A stretch of DNA of 64,000 nt from Bufo bufo (lineage: Eukaryota > Chordata > Amphibia > Anura > Bufonidae), in the NCBI RefSeq assembly GCF_905171765.1, contig NC_053390.1:303622622-303686621 (forward strand). Direction: 5' to 3'. Below are positions 1 through 10,693 of this stretch, piece after piece. Within the stretch, counting starts at the first letter, position 1. Every line of letters starts with the position of its first letter. Under the pieces are notes generated by a model that made no database searches, had not been told where the DNA came from, and saw nothing but the letters and a program-made list of their open reading frames with translations. A program made the position numbers and the translations under genes.

Positions 1-920
1 TTCCAATCGGGAATTTGGTCACACCCCCTATGGGGATATAAAAAGACGCATCTATGTGGGATAATGTCAACAGCCACTGATGAAGAAGCAGGCAGCTTCG
101 AAACGCTTATGGCCAATTGTGTTATCCCGAGAAACTTTGAAATGTAATGTAAACACTGTGACCAAGTAGTTACAAGCAGGCAACAGCGCGCTGAGAAATT
201 TGAATCCCGGCACACAAACCTGTCACGTGGGACACCACGTGACCTGCCGGACTACACGTGATCTGCCACTCGGAAGAGACTAACAGACTGCGAGACAAGC
301 CTCGGATTTTGCAGAAAGTGGAGCCTTAGCAGGCCGGCCGATATCTGCTGAAATAGACACCAAGGACACTGTAAAATCGAATCAATTAATCATTGCTGTA
401 ATTATTCCTATAAACCTTAACCTTGTTGGACAAGGAGGAATATCTACATAACTGCATATTGTACTAAACGGTACTAACCAATGGACTATGTGAAACCACA
501 AATACTGCTAATACTATCGAAGTAGACATATCAAGACATATTGGGTCATAGGAGATTTGACTGATTAACTAACTCCACATTGCCCTTGGTATCCTACAAC
601 CCGATATATTTTCATCTTATCTTCTGTACCATACAGAAAAGTGGCTCGATATGACTTTCATATAAAGCAGGAGCATTGGGACATAATACAATAACTCAGC
701 CTATAGCTGTCTCAATACTTTATGACCCCAGGAGCTAGCAGGACTGATAACATATTATGGTTATCTTTTGTATCCTGTAATTTTAATCCAATTTTAACTT
801 TTTATTGTTCACTCTTATAGATTGTTTATTCCTTTAGATTTTTTATTTCTTATTTATTTTGTATGTCCATTGAGGGAAACATCTGCAACAACTAAACAAA
901 TTAATTTACTGTCTCTATCC
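1..920 (+). repeat. Penelope-like element terminal repeat (pLTR), copy 1
   Basis: This segment is repeated almost unchanged at 5222-6140. Both copies begin with TTCCAATCGGGAATTTGG and end with CTGTCTCTATCC, after which they diverge. It holds a hammerhead-like core at 73-113. A PLE GIY-YIG endonuclease fragment lies between the two copies, so I read them as pseudo-LTRs of one PLE family. A related third copy lies on the minus strand near 62640-63110. The left limit is cut by the window edge. The family assignment is inference from the ribozyme core and the neighbouring endonuclease. Confidence 0.75.
73..113 (+). ncRNA. hammerhead ribozyme core in PLE pLTR (copy 1, intact core)
   Basis: The layout is stem I strand GCCA (73-76), CTGATGA (77-83), stem II GAAGC/GCTTC (85-89 with 95-99), GAAA (100-103), a minimal stem III closed by A103 and T108, the nucleotide A109 at the expected cleavage position, and stem I return strand TGGC (110-113). 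Every element of the conserved hammerhead core is present. Small hammerheads with very short stem III are known from pLTRs of Penelope-like elements. Activity is not shown by sequence alone. Confidence 0.7.
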
Positions 921-1156
921 GCACTCCTGGGAAGGTTTTGTGGAGTAGGATCATCACTCCCGCATTGCGGCCTATGGTCGGAGACCCATAGACTCGCCCC
1001 AACCCAGAACTTTTGCATCCGAAAAAAATAATCTTTTGCTAAATGAGTTTCCTGGAGGAGGACGATGTCAGGGCGTAAGTGCTTTAAATGACGCAAGATT
1101 TTAGAGCGCTTTAATGGGGAATGTAGCCCTTTCACATTCCAGGAAAGTATGTGCAT
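921..1156 (-). pseudogene. L1 ORF2 N-terminal fragment (apurinic-type endonuclease domain)
   Basis: The first ATG (1156-1154) opens a reading frame containing ILSWNVKGL, then LRPDIVLLQETHL. This is the typical beginning of a LINE apurinic/apyrimidinic-like endonuclease, with the catalytic Asn of SWN and the Glu of QETH. Only about 78 codons remain. The open frame runs on past 920, but there it reads pLTR sequence and is no longer L1. In a whole element this domain nicks target DNA to prime reverse transcription. Confidence 0.75.
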
Positions 1157-1167
1157 CACTGTTCTGA

Positions 1168-2045
1168 AAGTCTCAGCTTTTTAATACCTGCATTTATGAC
1201 TTCCCAGTATAGTCAGTAGCTTATTTGTTTGGTGCATTTTCTCTTGGTGTCTCATATGATGCTTTGCTACATTCCCTGTAGCTTGTCCTTGTGGTGCATG
1301 TGGACCGCGCCGACGTCCTCCATTGTATGCATATTATGCTGGGGATAGTCGATAATTGCGGTCCACATGCGGCTGGGCTGCTCCCCCAATTAATGACACG
1401 CCACCGTGTCAGGGGCTGAGCAGCTCCTCCAAAATTGCCACTATTTTTTGGTGTTTCTGTTTTGTTTGATTTGTAGTGTGTGTGCCTTTATCTGGCATTC
1501 CAACACTCTTTTGCACCTGTTATATCTCCTTCACAGGGTCTGATATGGGTGTGGCTCACAGTATGGTCTTGTTCACATTGCACCAGTATTCTTGCTGGGC
1601 AGTTGTGTTTAAGCTTTGCTGTGAGCTGGATTCCATCACCCTCAGACCTTGTACACACCATAGTCAGAGTAGTGGTAGGAACCCTTTGCCATGCTGAGTG
1701 ACCGTGACGTGGTGCATGAAGGGCTCCGATATTTTCCTGACTGGAACATATTGGCGAAAGTCTCAGCTTTTTAATACCTGCATTTATGACTTCCCAGTAT
1801 AGTCAGTAGCTTATTTGTTTGGTGCATTTTCTCTTGGTGTCTCATATGATGCTTTGCTACATTCCCTGTAGCTTGTCCTTGTGGTGCATGTGGACCGCGC
1901 CGACGTCCTCCATTGTATGCATATTATGCTGGGGATAGTCGATAATTGCGGTCCACATGCGGCTGGGCTGCTCCCCCAATTAATGACACGCCACCGTGTC
2001 AGGGGCTGAGCAGCTCCTCCAAAATTGCCACTATTTTTTGGTGTT
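1168..2045. mobile_element. TRIM-like insertion with 288-bp terminal direct repeats
   Basis: Positions 1168-1455 and 1758-2045 are nearly identical direct repeats around a 302-bp core. The whole block is flanked by ACTGTTCTGA on both sides (1158-1167 and 2046-2055), a probable target duplication. Removing the block restores a continuous L1 spacer. Terminal direct repeats around a short non-coding core fit a terminal-repeat retrotransposon in miniature. The repeats lack clear TG...CA ends, so the class is uncertain. Small open frames inside are not gene-like. Confidence 0.6.
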
Positions 2046-2399
2046 ACTGTTCTGATTTGGCTGCGTCTAATGAATCAAAGTGAGAGGGTATAAGAAAGTA
2101 TGAAAATAAGGAATAGGGAGAGGGGGGAGAGAGGAGTAAGGGGGGGGGGAGGTCAATAAGCAACAAACTAAACTCTTATATGATAAGTTAAAACTGATGC
2201 TACACCGTATGTGGAAATCAGAATGGTAAATGAACTTCCCAGGTGTCAAGCTAGAGACTTCTCTTTTTTCTGCCAGAGATAGCTCTAATCTGCAACACTG
2301 AAACATTTTCGCATTTCTCATCCCTCATTACCCCTTCCTGACTTTTCAGAAACCTAGCTAGTATCATAATATACAAACTGAGGGAACATGAAAGTCCTG

Positions 2400-3424
2400 A
2401 TCTGCGGAAGTCCTACTCTCATGGCCTCGGCAGGGTTGAGGTCTTCAGCATTTCCTTCCATATGATTGGATGATCAGCATCTGTCCGACCTCTCCAGCGA
2501 CTTTAGGGTCAGTCCTCGGAAGATCCTTGATCTCCCTTCCGATCGCCTCTCTGATCATCCCCTGAGTTAGCGGCCATTGACCTTCTCTTGCGGATACCCG
2601 TGGGAGAGTGGCGGAGAGGATGCTGCAGTTGAAGCGCTTCTGGAGATGATGGGATCCGGGACTGTCTCTGCTTCCACAGCAGTCTCATAGGTAAGAACCA
2701 CTTCCTGATGGAAAACCTTTAAAACGGCTGGGTAAAGGAGCTGAAACCGGATGTTTCCGCCGAGAAATCTTCGAACAGCATGATGGTGTGCCCTCAGATA
2801 GAGATCGGGCAGTGTCTTCTCCTGAAGGCACGCATCATGGCTGCTTTATCATTAAAGTCTAGCAGGCACATTATCACTTGGCGAGGTCTCTCTCAGAGGG
2901 GGGGTCGGGGCAGAGCGTGGGTTATGTTTCGACATGGTATACGGCCCCACTCTGTGCGCTCTTTCCACCAGACAGAAAAATTTAGGCCTAGAACCTCTGG
3001 CAGTTCCTTTTCACATATATCCAGCACTTCTGAAGGCCGAATGGATTCTGGCAATCCCACCACCCGCAGGTTATTTCGCCGGGACCTATTCTCAGGTCCT
3101 CCATCTTACTGCGCATTTGGTCGATGACCTGCTGCTGGGCTTGTATGGTGGCAGTCACTTCGGTCGAGGTGGCGTGGAGCGATTGTACCTATTGTTCCAG
3201 CTCCCCCACCTTGTGGTTAGTTTTGCATAACTCCTCCTGTAGTGCTGTTAGGGAGGACTGGATGGCTATTTACTATTTAAGGGTCCTTCGGATGTCAGGG
3301 GTTATGCGTAAAGCCACTTCAATGGCTAAGCGCTTGTAATCCAGTACGTCTGGGTCCCCGGTTAGAGGCAGAGGATCCTTAGAACAGTCCTCCTGGAGCA
3401 GCAGGGGTGAAGACACCGCCATTT
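2400..3424 (-). pseudogene. L1 ORF1 (RNA-binding chaperone) pseudogene
   Basis: The minus-strand ATG at 3424 opens a frame beginning MAVSSPLLLQED. Further in, near 3080-2900, pieces such as NNLRVVGLPES match the start of the RNA-recognition domain of L1 ORF1 proteins, preceded by a heptad-like region suited to trimerisation. Stops and frame changes break the frame, the first near 3268, so no complete protein is made. ORF1 proteins coat LINE RNA. Confidence 0.6.
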
Positions 3425-3670
3425 TAGTAGGCTGTCAACCGAGGGGGGAATCAGGACGTTGCAATCCCGTTGATTTCTGTCCGCTGCGCAGCAGGTACTG
3501 TTCCATGTGAAGCAGGCGAGATCTCCCAATTGTATACCCTGGTAACAGGGGAGAGAATGCTATGCAGGCTCGCATAAACATTGCTCATAAGATCAGTGTG
3601 GCGGAGGAGTTCTTCTCACTACGTCCTCAAATGGCAGCGCAGGAACCGGAAGTCATTACTGCGTTTTTAG

Positions 3671-3775
3671 TGCGTTTTTTGTTTTTTCAATTGTATCTAT
3701 CTAGATTGTTAATCTGCAGTCGTCCAAGCAGTATCCTATCGGTTATGAAACCGATATTGTTATATATATATATAT
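3671..3775. repeat. left arm of inverted repeat in PLE fragments
   Basis: This arm is the reverse complement of 4741-4850 with few mismatches; the shared core includes GATTGTTAATCTGCAGTCG. It corresponds to PLE 3' non-coding sequence lying beyond the endonuclease fragment. The two arms show that the minus-strand piece and the following plus-strand piece (4741 onward) are two 5'-truncated copies in head-to-head orientation. Confidence 0.7.
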
Positions 3776-3919
3776 ATGTTATATTCGAATCGCACATTGC
3801 CTAGTGCATACAACAAAAGGAGGGATGGAGTACTCAGGTGCCTCCCCTGGAGGTGACAGAGGTGCTGATAGACAGCCAGACACTCTATGTCTCATCAAGA
3901 GAAGGCACCCAACCCAAAG

Positions 3920-4640
3920 TCACAAAAACCCGAATAACTCCAGTTCTGCATTTAGACCATTCGGGATTAAGGTCTCAAATTCATAGATCCTTCTGGATTC
4001 TAATCTGGACATTGCTGCTAGGGGGTTTCCCCCTCTCCACGGTTTCTTTACTTTCTCTATGGCTATGAAAGTGAGTGATGAGGGGTCTTGGTTATGGATC
4101 TCTTTGTAATGTTTAGATAGAGAATGTTGGTCCAAACCTTTTCTGATGTTATTAATATGTTCAGATATTCTTCTTTTGAAAGTGCATTTAGTACGACCAA
4201 TATATTGTTTGTCACAAGGACACTGTAACATATATATAACATCTGTTGAGTTGCATGTGAGATTATCCTTTATTTCTAGACAAAATTACTGTAGTTCTTT
4301 GTGGATTGTACATTATTTGTTTTTTTGGGGGATATTCGTTGTTTTACAGTTGTTACATACTCCACATCCACAGTTTCAGACAATTATTAGTCTCTTTTGT
4401 TCTTATCTTTTTGAATGAAGGTACAACTTTGAGGCCCAAATTGGGCGCCTTCGTGTATGTTATTTTAGGTGTTTGACTAAGTACTGGACCTATGGTCTTG
4501 TCTCCTAGTAAATGGGACCAGTGTCTTTTTATTATTTTCTCTACTTTTCTAAAATGGCTGTTAAAGGGAAGAATGATCGGTAGAGTATCTTCGACATTTG
4601 AGCTAACTGCTTTTGCTGAAAAAAAGGATTCTCTTTCCAT
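3920..4640 (-). pseudogene. Penelope-like element linker and GIY-YIG endonuclease fragment
   Basis: From 4640 downward the frame holds the linker that follows PLE reverse transcriptase (TYTKAPNLGLKVVPSFKK). Another frame holds a Cys pair CGVCNNC, and then comes the endonuclease (4231-3920) with LQCPCDKQYIGRT, RISEH, HSLSKHYKEIH, the catalytic Glu in LESRRIYEF, and PNGLN. The reverse transcriptase is missing because the fragment starts just after it, and frames change between the linker and the endonuclease. The domain would nick target DNA. The family call is firm, but the copy is broken. Confidence 0.8.
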
Positions 4641-4740
4641 AGTTCTAACCTTTTGAAGAGATGTGTAAATTATTTCTAAAGGGTAGTGTTTGGTCTGTAA
4701 TTGTTCACTTAGTTGTCGTACTTCAATCTCAAATCAATAA

Positions 4741-5221
4741 CGTATATATAACAATATCGGACATATTAATCTTTCATAACCGATAGGATACTGCTTGGAC
4801 GACTGCAGATTAACAATCTAGATAGATACAATTGAAAAACAAAAAAACGCAATGATAACGCATAAAAACGTAACTGTGTTTTCTAGTCTAGGTAACTTAT
4901 TACACCCTTTTTGACAAGTTGAATCATACTGGAGCAAATAATTTTGTTATAATGTTATAATGTTATCATCAATATAGTAGAATTCATTTGGTCTTAAAAC
5001 GATTATGCCCTTCCCTCATTGACGATACTGATCGGTGATGTAAAAGCATAATACATCGAAAATATACGACAAATCCAATTATATACTACTTCTTCTATAT
5101 ATACACACTATCGATACATCCTCTGTTCTCTATATTTTATTATTATTTTTGAAAGTAATCCATGCTATGCTCATTATATATACAATAAGGAATATGGGAA
5201 TCTGGTCCATATTTTATTCAA
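4741..5221 (+). repeat. PLE 3' non-coding region, plus-strand copy
   Basis: This stretch starts with the right arm of the inverted repeat (4741-4850), continues through AT-rich sequence with no coding potential, and leads directly into pLTR copy 2. It is best explained as the 3' part of a PLE copy truncated before its endonuclease. The reading depends on the arms and on the adjoining pLTR. Confidence 0.55.
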
Positions 5222-6140
5222 TTCCAATCGGGAATTTGGTCACACCCCCATTGGGGACATAAAAAGACGCATCTATGTGGGATCATGTTGATAGCCACTG
5301 ATGAAGAAGCAGGCAGCTTCGAACGGCGTATGGCCAATTGCGTTATCCTGAGAAACTTTGACATTTAATGTAAACACTGTGACCAAGTAGTTACAAGCCG
5401 GCAACAGCGCGCTGAGAAATTTGAATCCCGGCACACAAACTTGTCACGTGGGACACCACGTGACCTGCCGGACTACATGTGATCTGCCACCCGGAAGAGA
5501 CTAACAGACTGTGAGACAAGCCTAGGATTTTGCAGAAAGTGGAGCATTAGCAGGCCGGCTAATATCTGCTGAAATAGACACCAAGGACACTGTAAAATCG
5601 AATCAATTAATCATTGCTGTAATTATTCCTATAAACCTTAACCTTGTTGGACAAGGAGGAATATCTACATAACTGCATATTGTACTAAACGGTACTAACC
5701 AATGGACTATGTGAAACCACAAATACTGCTAATACTATAAAAATAGACATATCAAGACACATTGGGTCATAGGAGATTTGACTGATTAACTAACTCCACA
5801 TTGCCCTTGGTATCTTACAACCCAATGTATTTTCATCTTATCTTCTGTACCATACAGAAAAGTGGCTCGATATGACTTTCATATAAAGGAGGACCATTGG
5901 GACATAATACAATAACTCAGCCTATAGCTGTCTCAATACTTTATGACCCCAGGAGCTAGCAGGACTGATAACATATTATGGTTGTCTTTTGTATCCTATT
6001 ATTTTAATCCAATTTTTAGTTTTTATTGTTCACTCTTATAGATTGTTTATTCCTTTATATTTTTTTTTCTTATTTATTTTTTATGTCCATTGAGGGAAAC
6101 ATCTGCAACAACTAAACAAATTAATTTACTGTCTCTATCC
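5222..6140 (+). repeat. Penelope-like element pLTR, copy 2
   Basis: This is the direct repeat of 1-920, about 919 bp and roughly 96% identical by eye, with the same start and end. Its hammerhead core is mutated. Sequence after 6140 is unrelated to that after 920, so the shared right end is the true edge of the repeat. Confidence 0.75.
5294..5334 (+). ncRNA. hammerhead ribozyme core, copy 2 (disabled)
   Basis: The arrangement is as in copy 1: GCCA, CTGATGA, stem II GAAGC/GCTTC and TGGC. The second core strand reads GAAC where copy 1 has GAAA, so the conserved A next to stem III is lost. This should abolish cleavage. The 41-nt length is unchanged. Confidence 0.6.
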
Positions 6141-6543
6141 CTACAGACATAGCCTTTATCGGTGTCTGTTGGAATACATCCTATACTTATGTTGTATGTC
6201 TTTTAACATATGTATACTGTATGTTTTTTTAACATATTGTATGTTGTTTAACCTACTGTATATTTTTGCGGAATTTTAACTGTGAATATAGCAGCAATTA
6301 AATATTTATTTTCTATTAACAACTCCGGGTGATAGACTGCCTGTTCCACCACAAATTTATTAAATTTCATGTTAGAAAATCCATATATTGCATGGATGAT
6401 TTTTTTTTGACTGTTGTGTCGCAGTTGTCGCATGTCATAGTGAGACACCATTGGCTATCATTATGAAAAATGTGGCTCAACAAATGTCTTACTGTAGCCC
6501 TAGCCTAAAAGTACCAAAAAACACAGGATAAAAAAAATACCTC
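6141..6543. other. no recognised feature
   Basis: AT-rich sequence with short direct repeats of the type TATACTGTATG near 6205-6260. I see no gene, terminal repeats or known family. Confidence 0.5.
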
Positions 6544-6546
6544 TAA

Positions 6547-6909
6547 GGCCTTATGTACATGGCTGGTGCCCGTATTGTGGCCCACAAACAGTGGGTCTGC
6601 AATGTACGAGCCCCCGATGTTTGTGCACCGCATCACGGATGTGGACCCATTCATTTTAATGGGTCCGCAATCTGGAAGATGCGGTGCGGAATGGAGGCAT
6701 GGAACCCCATAGAAGCACTACGGAGTGCTTCTGTGGGTTTTCTGTCTGTGCCTGTACACCACAAAACATTAGTGCATGCACTACTTTATTGTGGTGAGGA
6801 CCATGAGTTGCGGATCATGGACCCCATTCACATGTGAATGGGTTCATGTCCGCAAACAGTTGTCAAATGGAGGGTGCCAGAGCACTGGCAAGTTCATGTG
6901 CATGAGGCC
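6547..6909. mobile_element. TAA-target MITE (GGCC end family), copy 1
   Basis: The element begins GGCCTTATGTACATGG and ends GTGCATGAGGCC. It is flanked by TAA on both sides (6544-6546 and 6910-6912). The interior is non-coding and rich in GGATC/CCGCA words. A 3-bp TAA duplication fits PIF/Harbinger-type transposition. No transposase is present. Confidence 0.65.
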
Positions 6910-6983
6910 TAAAAATGCAAAAGTTCAGAAAAACACCAGCAATAATTTATGAGTGAAAGCAGCCCCAGGGGGCATTCACATAA

Positions 6984-7321
6984 GGCAACATGAACACGAC
7001 CGTATGTGTTTTGCGGTCCGCAAATTGTGGATCCGCAAAAAAAAACGGATGACGTTCCGTATGGCATCCGTTTTTTTTTGCGGATCCGTTTTTTTTTTTG
7101 CGGATCCATTGTAATAATGCCTATCCTTGTCCGCAAACTAGAAAGAAATAGGACATGCACTATTTTTTTGGCTGAGCAATGGAACGGACATACTGATGCG
7201 GACAGCACACGGTGTGCTGTCCGTATTTTTTGCGGACCCATTGAAATGAATGGGTCCGCATCCTATCCGCAAAAAAAAAAAATCGGACACGGAAACAAAA
7301 TACGGTCGTGTGCATGAGGCC
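6984..7321. mobile_element. TAA-target MITE (GGCC end family), copy 2
   Basis: The left end is GGCAACATGAACACGACCG and the right end CGGTCGTGTGCATGAGGCC, flanked by TAA at 6981-6983 and 7322-7324. The interior is built of palindromic CGGATCCG-type words and A/T runs and is non-coding. It is the same family as 6547-6909 and as the element starting at 48649. Confidence 0.7.
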
Positions 7322-7324
7322 TAA

Positions 7325-7608
7325 CTTTGTCCATTTTGCCGACTGCAAACTATGGATCAGTAGAACACCGATACTAGACTTGTCCACCTCGCATCGCAAA
7401 CCCATTGACTGCAACGTGACTGTGATCTGCATGTTCTATCTTTTGCTGCATGAGCGCACAGACCCAGAAGAACACGGAGGTGTAGACAGTTTCACACATA
7501 ATACAATTAGATACAAAGCTCAGCATACAGTATCACAAATTATAGGATTAGATACAGCAGTTTCACAAAAGATACAGATACACAGCTCAGCATCATGCAT
7601 GATAGACT
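7325..7608. other. no recognised feature
   Basis: Spacer between a MITE and a Tc1 element. It holds short tandem similarity around GATACAG words (7500-7590). No gene seen. Confidence 0.4.
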
Positions 7609-7610
7609 TA

Positions 7611-9225
7611 CAGTTGCAAGAAAAAGTATGTGAACCCTTTGGAATGATATGGATTTCTGCACAAATTGGTCAAAAAATGTGATCTGATCTTCATCTAAAT
7701 CACAACAATAGACAATCACAGTCTGCTTAAACTAATAACACAAATAATTAAATGTTACCATGTTTTTATTGAACACACCACGTAAACATTCACAATGCCG
7801 GTGGAAAAAGTATGTGAACCCTTGGAATTAATAACTGGTTGAACCTCCTTGGCAGCAATAACTTCAACCAAACGTTTCCTGTAGTTGCAGATCAGACGTG
7901 CACAACGGTCAGGAGTAATTCTTGACCATTCCTCTTTACAGAACTGTTTCAGTTCAGCAATATTCTTGGGATGTCTGGTGTGAATCGCTTTCTTGAGGTC
8001 ATGCCACAGCATCTCAATCGGGTTGAGGTCAGGACTCTGACTGGGCCACTCCAGAAGGCATATTTTCTTCTGTTTAAGCTATTCTGTTGTTGATTTACTT
8101 CTATGCTTTGGGTCGTCGTCCTGTTGCAACACCCATCTTATGTTGAGCTTCAGCTGGTGGACAGATGGCCTTAAGTTCTCCTTCAAAAATGTCTTGATAA
8201 ACTTGGGAATTCATTTTTCCTTCAATGACAGCATTCCGTCCAGGCCCTGACGCAAAAAAGCAGCCCCAAACCATGATGCCCCCACCATACTTCACAGTTG
8301 GGATGAGGTTTAGATGTTGGTGTGTTGTGCCTCTTTTTCTCCACACATAGTGTTGTGTGTTTCTTCCAAACAACTCAACTTTGGTTTCATCTGTCCACAG
8401 AATATTTTGCCAGTACTGCTATGGAACATCCAGGCGCTCTTGTGAAAACTGTAAACGTGCACCAATGTTTTTTTTTGACAGCAGTGGCTTCCTCTGTGGT
8501 ATCCTCCCATGAAATCCATTCTTGTTTAGTGTTTTACGTATCGTAGATTCGCTAACAGGGATGTTAGCATATGCCAGAGACTTTTGTAAGTCTTTAGCTG
8601 ACACTCTATGATTCTTCTTCACCTCATTGAGCAGTCTGCGCTGTGCTCTTGCAGTCATCTTTACAGGACAGCCACTCCTAGGGAGAGTAGCAGCAGTGCT
8701 GAACTTTCTCCATTTATAGACAATTTGTCTTATCGTGGACTGATGAACAGCAAGGCTTTTGGAGATACTTTTATAACCCTTTCCAGCTTTATGCAAGTCA
8801 ACTATTCTTAAACGTAGGTCTTCTGAGAGCTCTTTTGTGCGAGGCATCATTCACATCAGGCAATGCTTCTTGTGAAAAGAAAACCCAGAACTGGTGTGTG
8901 TTTTTTATAGGGCAGGGCAGCTGTAACCAACACCTCCAATCTCATCTCATTGATTGGACTCCAATTGGATGACACCTCACTCCAATTAGCTCCTGGAGAT
9001 GTCATTAGTCTAGGGGTTCACATACTTTTTCCACCTGCACTGTGAATGTTTACATGGTGTGTTCAATAAAAACATGGTAACATTTAATTCTTTGTGTGTT
9101 ATTAGTTTAAGCAAACTGTGATTGTCTATTGTTGTGACTTAGATGAAGATCAGATTACATTTTATGACAAATTTGTGCAGAAATCCATATCATTCCAAAG
9201 GGTTCACATACTTTTTCTTGCAATT
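7611..9225 (-). mobile_element. Tc1/mariner element with IR/DR-type ends
   Basis: The ends CAGTTGCAAGAAAAAGTATG (left) and its decayed inverse near 9200-9225 form inverted repeats flanked by TA. Each long terminal repeat carries two binding-site-like direct repeats. The outer one reads AAAAGTATGTGAACCC, and the inner one lies near 7804 and 9015. This is the arrangement used by Sleeping Beauty-type transposases. The length of 1.6 kb is normal for the family. The transposase inside is broken. Confidence 0.9.
7755..8850 (-). pseudogene. Tc1-like transposase pseudogene
   Basis: The start [18 protein letters not shown] is followed by paired helix-turn-helix DNA-binding domains. The catalytic region keeps the first Asp (LWTDETK), the second Asp (QQDDDPKH) and the Glu of [12 protein letters not shown] stop interrupts the frame at 8419-8421. 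The frame then changes near 8130-8145, and another stop lies near 8078, so no full enzyme is made. The intact family protein is about 340 residues and cuts and pastes DNA at TA. Confidence 0.88.
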
Positions 9226-9227
9226 TA

Positions 9228-9762
9228 ATGTGCATACTAGCTAAGCCAGAGTGGAGGACAGCACAGCCTCCCAAATACTAGGCTTAAATACACCAAGCTT
9301 ATCATGTGTGATATTGGGCTAATGCATACCTTCCAACTTTTCAAGAAAGGAAAGAGGACTTTTTTTTAGTTTAGGCCACACCCATGGCACACTCTTCTCC
9401 CACCCGATTACATGTAGAAGGGGGCTTGCCGGGATTGCATCCACCGATGACCGATTACGCAATACACAACCAGAAGAGGATATCCAATAAAATCTGTTTT
9501 TATTTTTTAGTTTGAGACACTGTGTTTTGGGGTATGTGGGACCCCTTTATGAAGTCTGAAACATAAGACATTGTATGGTGGGGATAAAGGCATAAGGCCT
9601 GGGAATTCATATATAATGTATTATCATAAAAATAATAGTAATGATAATAATAACAACAGCAATAATAATAAATGATGGCCAAGAAAATTATCACCATATA
9701 TAGAAAATCATTCACTTGGTAGGATTATAAATATATTTATATAAAAATGTATTACAGATATA
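9228..9762. other. non-coding spacer with AAT-rich microsatellite
   Basis: Holds an interrupted (AAT)n/(AAC)n run at about 9625-9672 and further AT-rich sequence. The stretch near 9325-9400 resembles common interspersed repeats, but I cannot fix its ends. No gene. Confidence 0.5.
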
Positions 9763-9764
9763 TA

Positions 9765-10691
9765 CAGTACAGACCAAAAGTTTGGACACACCTTCTCATT
9801 CAAAGAGTTTTCTTTATTTTCATGACTATGAAAATTGTAGATTCACACTGAAGGCATCAAAACTATGAATTAACACATGTGGAATTATATGCATAACAAA
9901 CAAGTGTGAAACAACTGAAAATATGTCATATTCTAGGTTCTTCAAAGTAGCCACCTTTTGCTTTGATTACTGCTTTGCACATTCTTGGCATTCTCTTGAT
10001 GAGCTTCAAGAGGTAGTCCCCTGAAATGGTCTTCCAACAGTCTTGAAGGAGTTCCCAGAGATGCTTAGCACTTGTTGGCCCTTTTGCCTTCACTCTGCGG
10101 TCCAGCTCACCCCAAACCATCTCGATTGGGTTCAGGTCCGGTGACTGTGGAGGCCAGGTCATCTGGCGCAGCACCCCATCACTCTCCTTCATGGTCAAAT
10201 AGCCCTTACTTTCAAAGTTTTCCCAATTTTTCGGCTGACTGACTGACCTTCATTTCTTAAAGTAATGATGGCCACACGTTTTTCTTTACTTAGCTGCTTT
10301 TTTCTTGCCATAATACAAATTCTAACAGTCTATTCAGTAGGACTATCAGCTGTGTATCCACCTGACTTCTCCTCAACGCCACTGATGGTCCCAACGCCAT
10401 TTATAAGGCAAGAAATCCCACTTATTAAACCTGACAGGGCACACCTGTGAAGTGAAAACCATTTCAGGGGACTACCTCTTGAAGCTCATCAAGAGAATGC
10501 CAAGAGTGTGTAAAGCAGTAATCAAAGCAAAAGGTGGCTACTTTGAAGAACCTAGAATATGACATATTTTCAGTTGTTTCACACTTGTTTGTTGTGTATA
10601 TGATTCCACATAGTTTTGATGCCTTCATAGTCATGAAAATAAAGAAAACTCTTTGAATGAGAAGGTGTGTCCAAACTTTTGGTCTGTACTG
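9765..10691. mobile_element. internally deleted Tc1 derivative, copy 1
   Basis: The element begins CAGTACAGACCAAAAGTTTG and ends with its inverse, flanked by TA at 9763-9764 and 10692-10693. The outer 230 bp or so on each side are inverted copies that include transposase C-terminal coding sequence. The same structure recurs at 42715-43653. The element cannot make a transposase and must have been moved in trans. Confidence 0.85.
9926..10311 (-). pseudogene. Tc1-like transposase remnant (N-terminus joined to C-terminus)
   Basis: The minus-strand ATG at 10311-10309 opens MARKKQLSKEKRVAII, a usual Tc1-transposase start. After about 22 codons the sequence jumps to the C-terminal part with [15 protein letters not shown] and the ending KGGYFEEPRI. 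About two thirds of the gene, including both catalytic Asp residues, is deleted. The two parts are not in one frame. The 61-codon plus-strand frame at 10265-10450 is only the antisense of this start. Confidence 0.8.
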
Positions 10692-10693
10692 TA

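Larger units (their letters stand above)
921..3655 (-). mobile_element. L1-type LINE fragment (5' UTR, ORF1, start of ORF2)
   Basis: Read on the minus strand, the order is 5' UTR (about 3655-3425), ORF1 (3424 to about 2400), a spacer, and the first 78 or so codons of ORF2 (1156-921). The element stops abruptly inside ORF2 at the pLTR boundary (920/921), so nearly all of ORF2 is absent. A separate 878-bp element sits in the spacer at 1168-2045. The fragment is dead. Confidence 0.7.

Noticed and set aside
10265..10450. 61-codon secreted-looking peptide, also at 43195-43380
   Set aside because: Its hydrophobic N-terminus is the exact antisense of the Tc1 transposase start; conservation between copies follows from common descent of the element.
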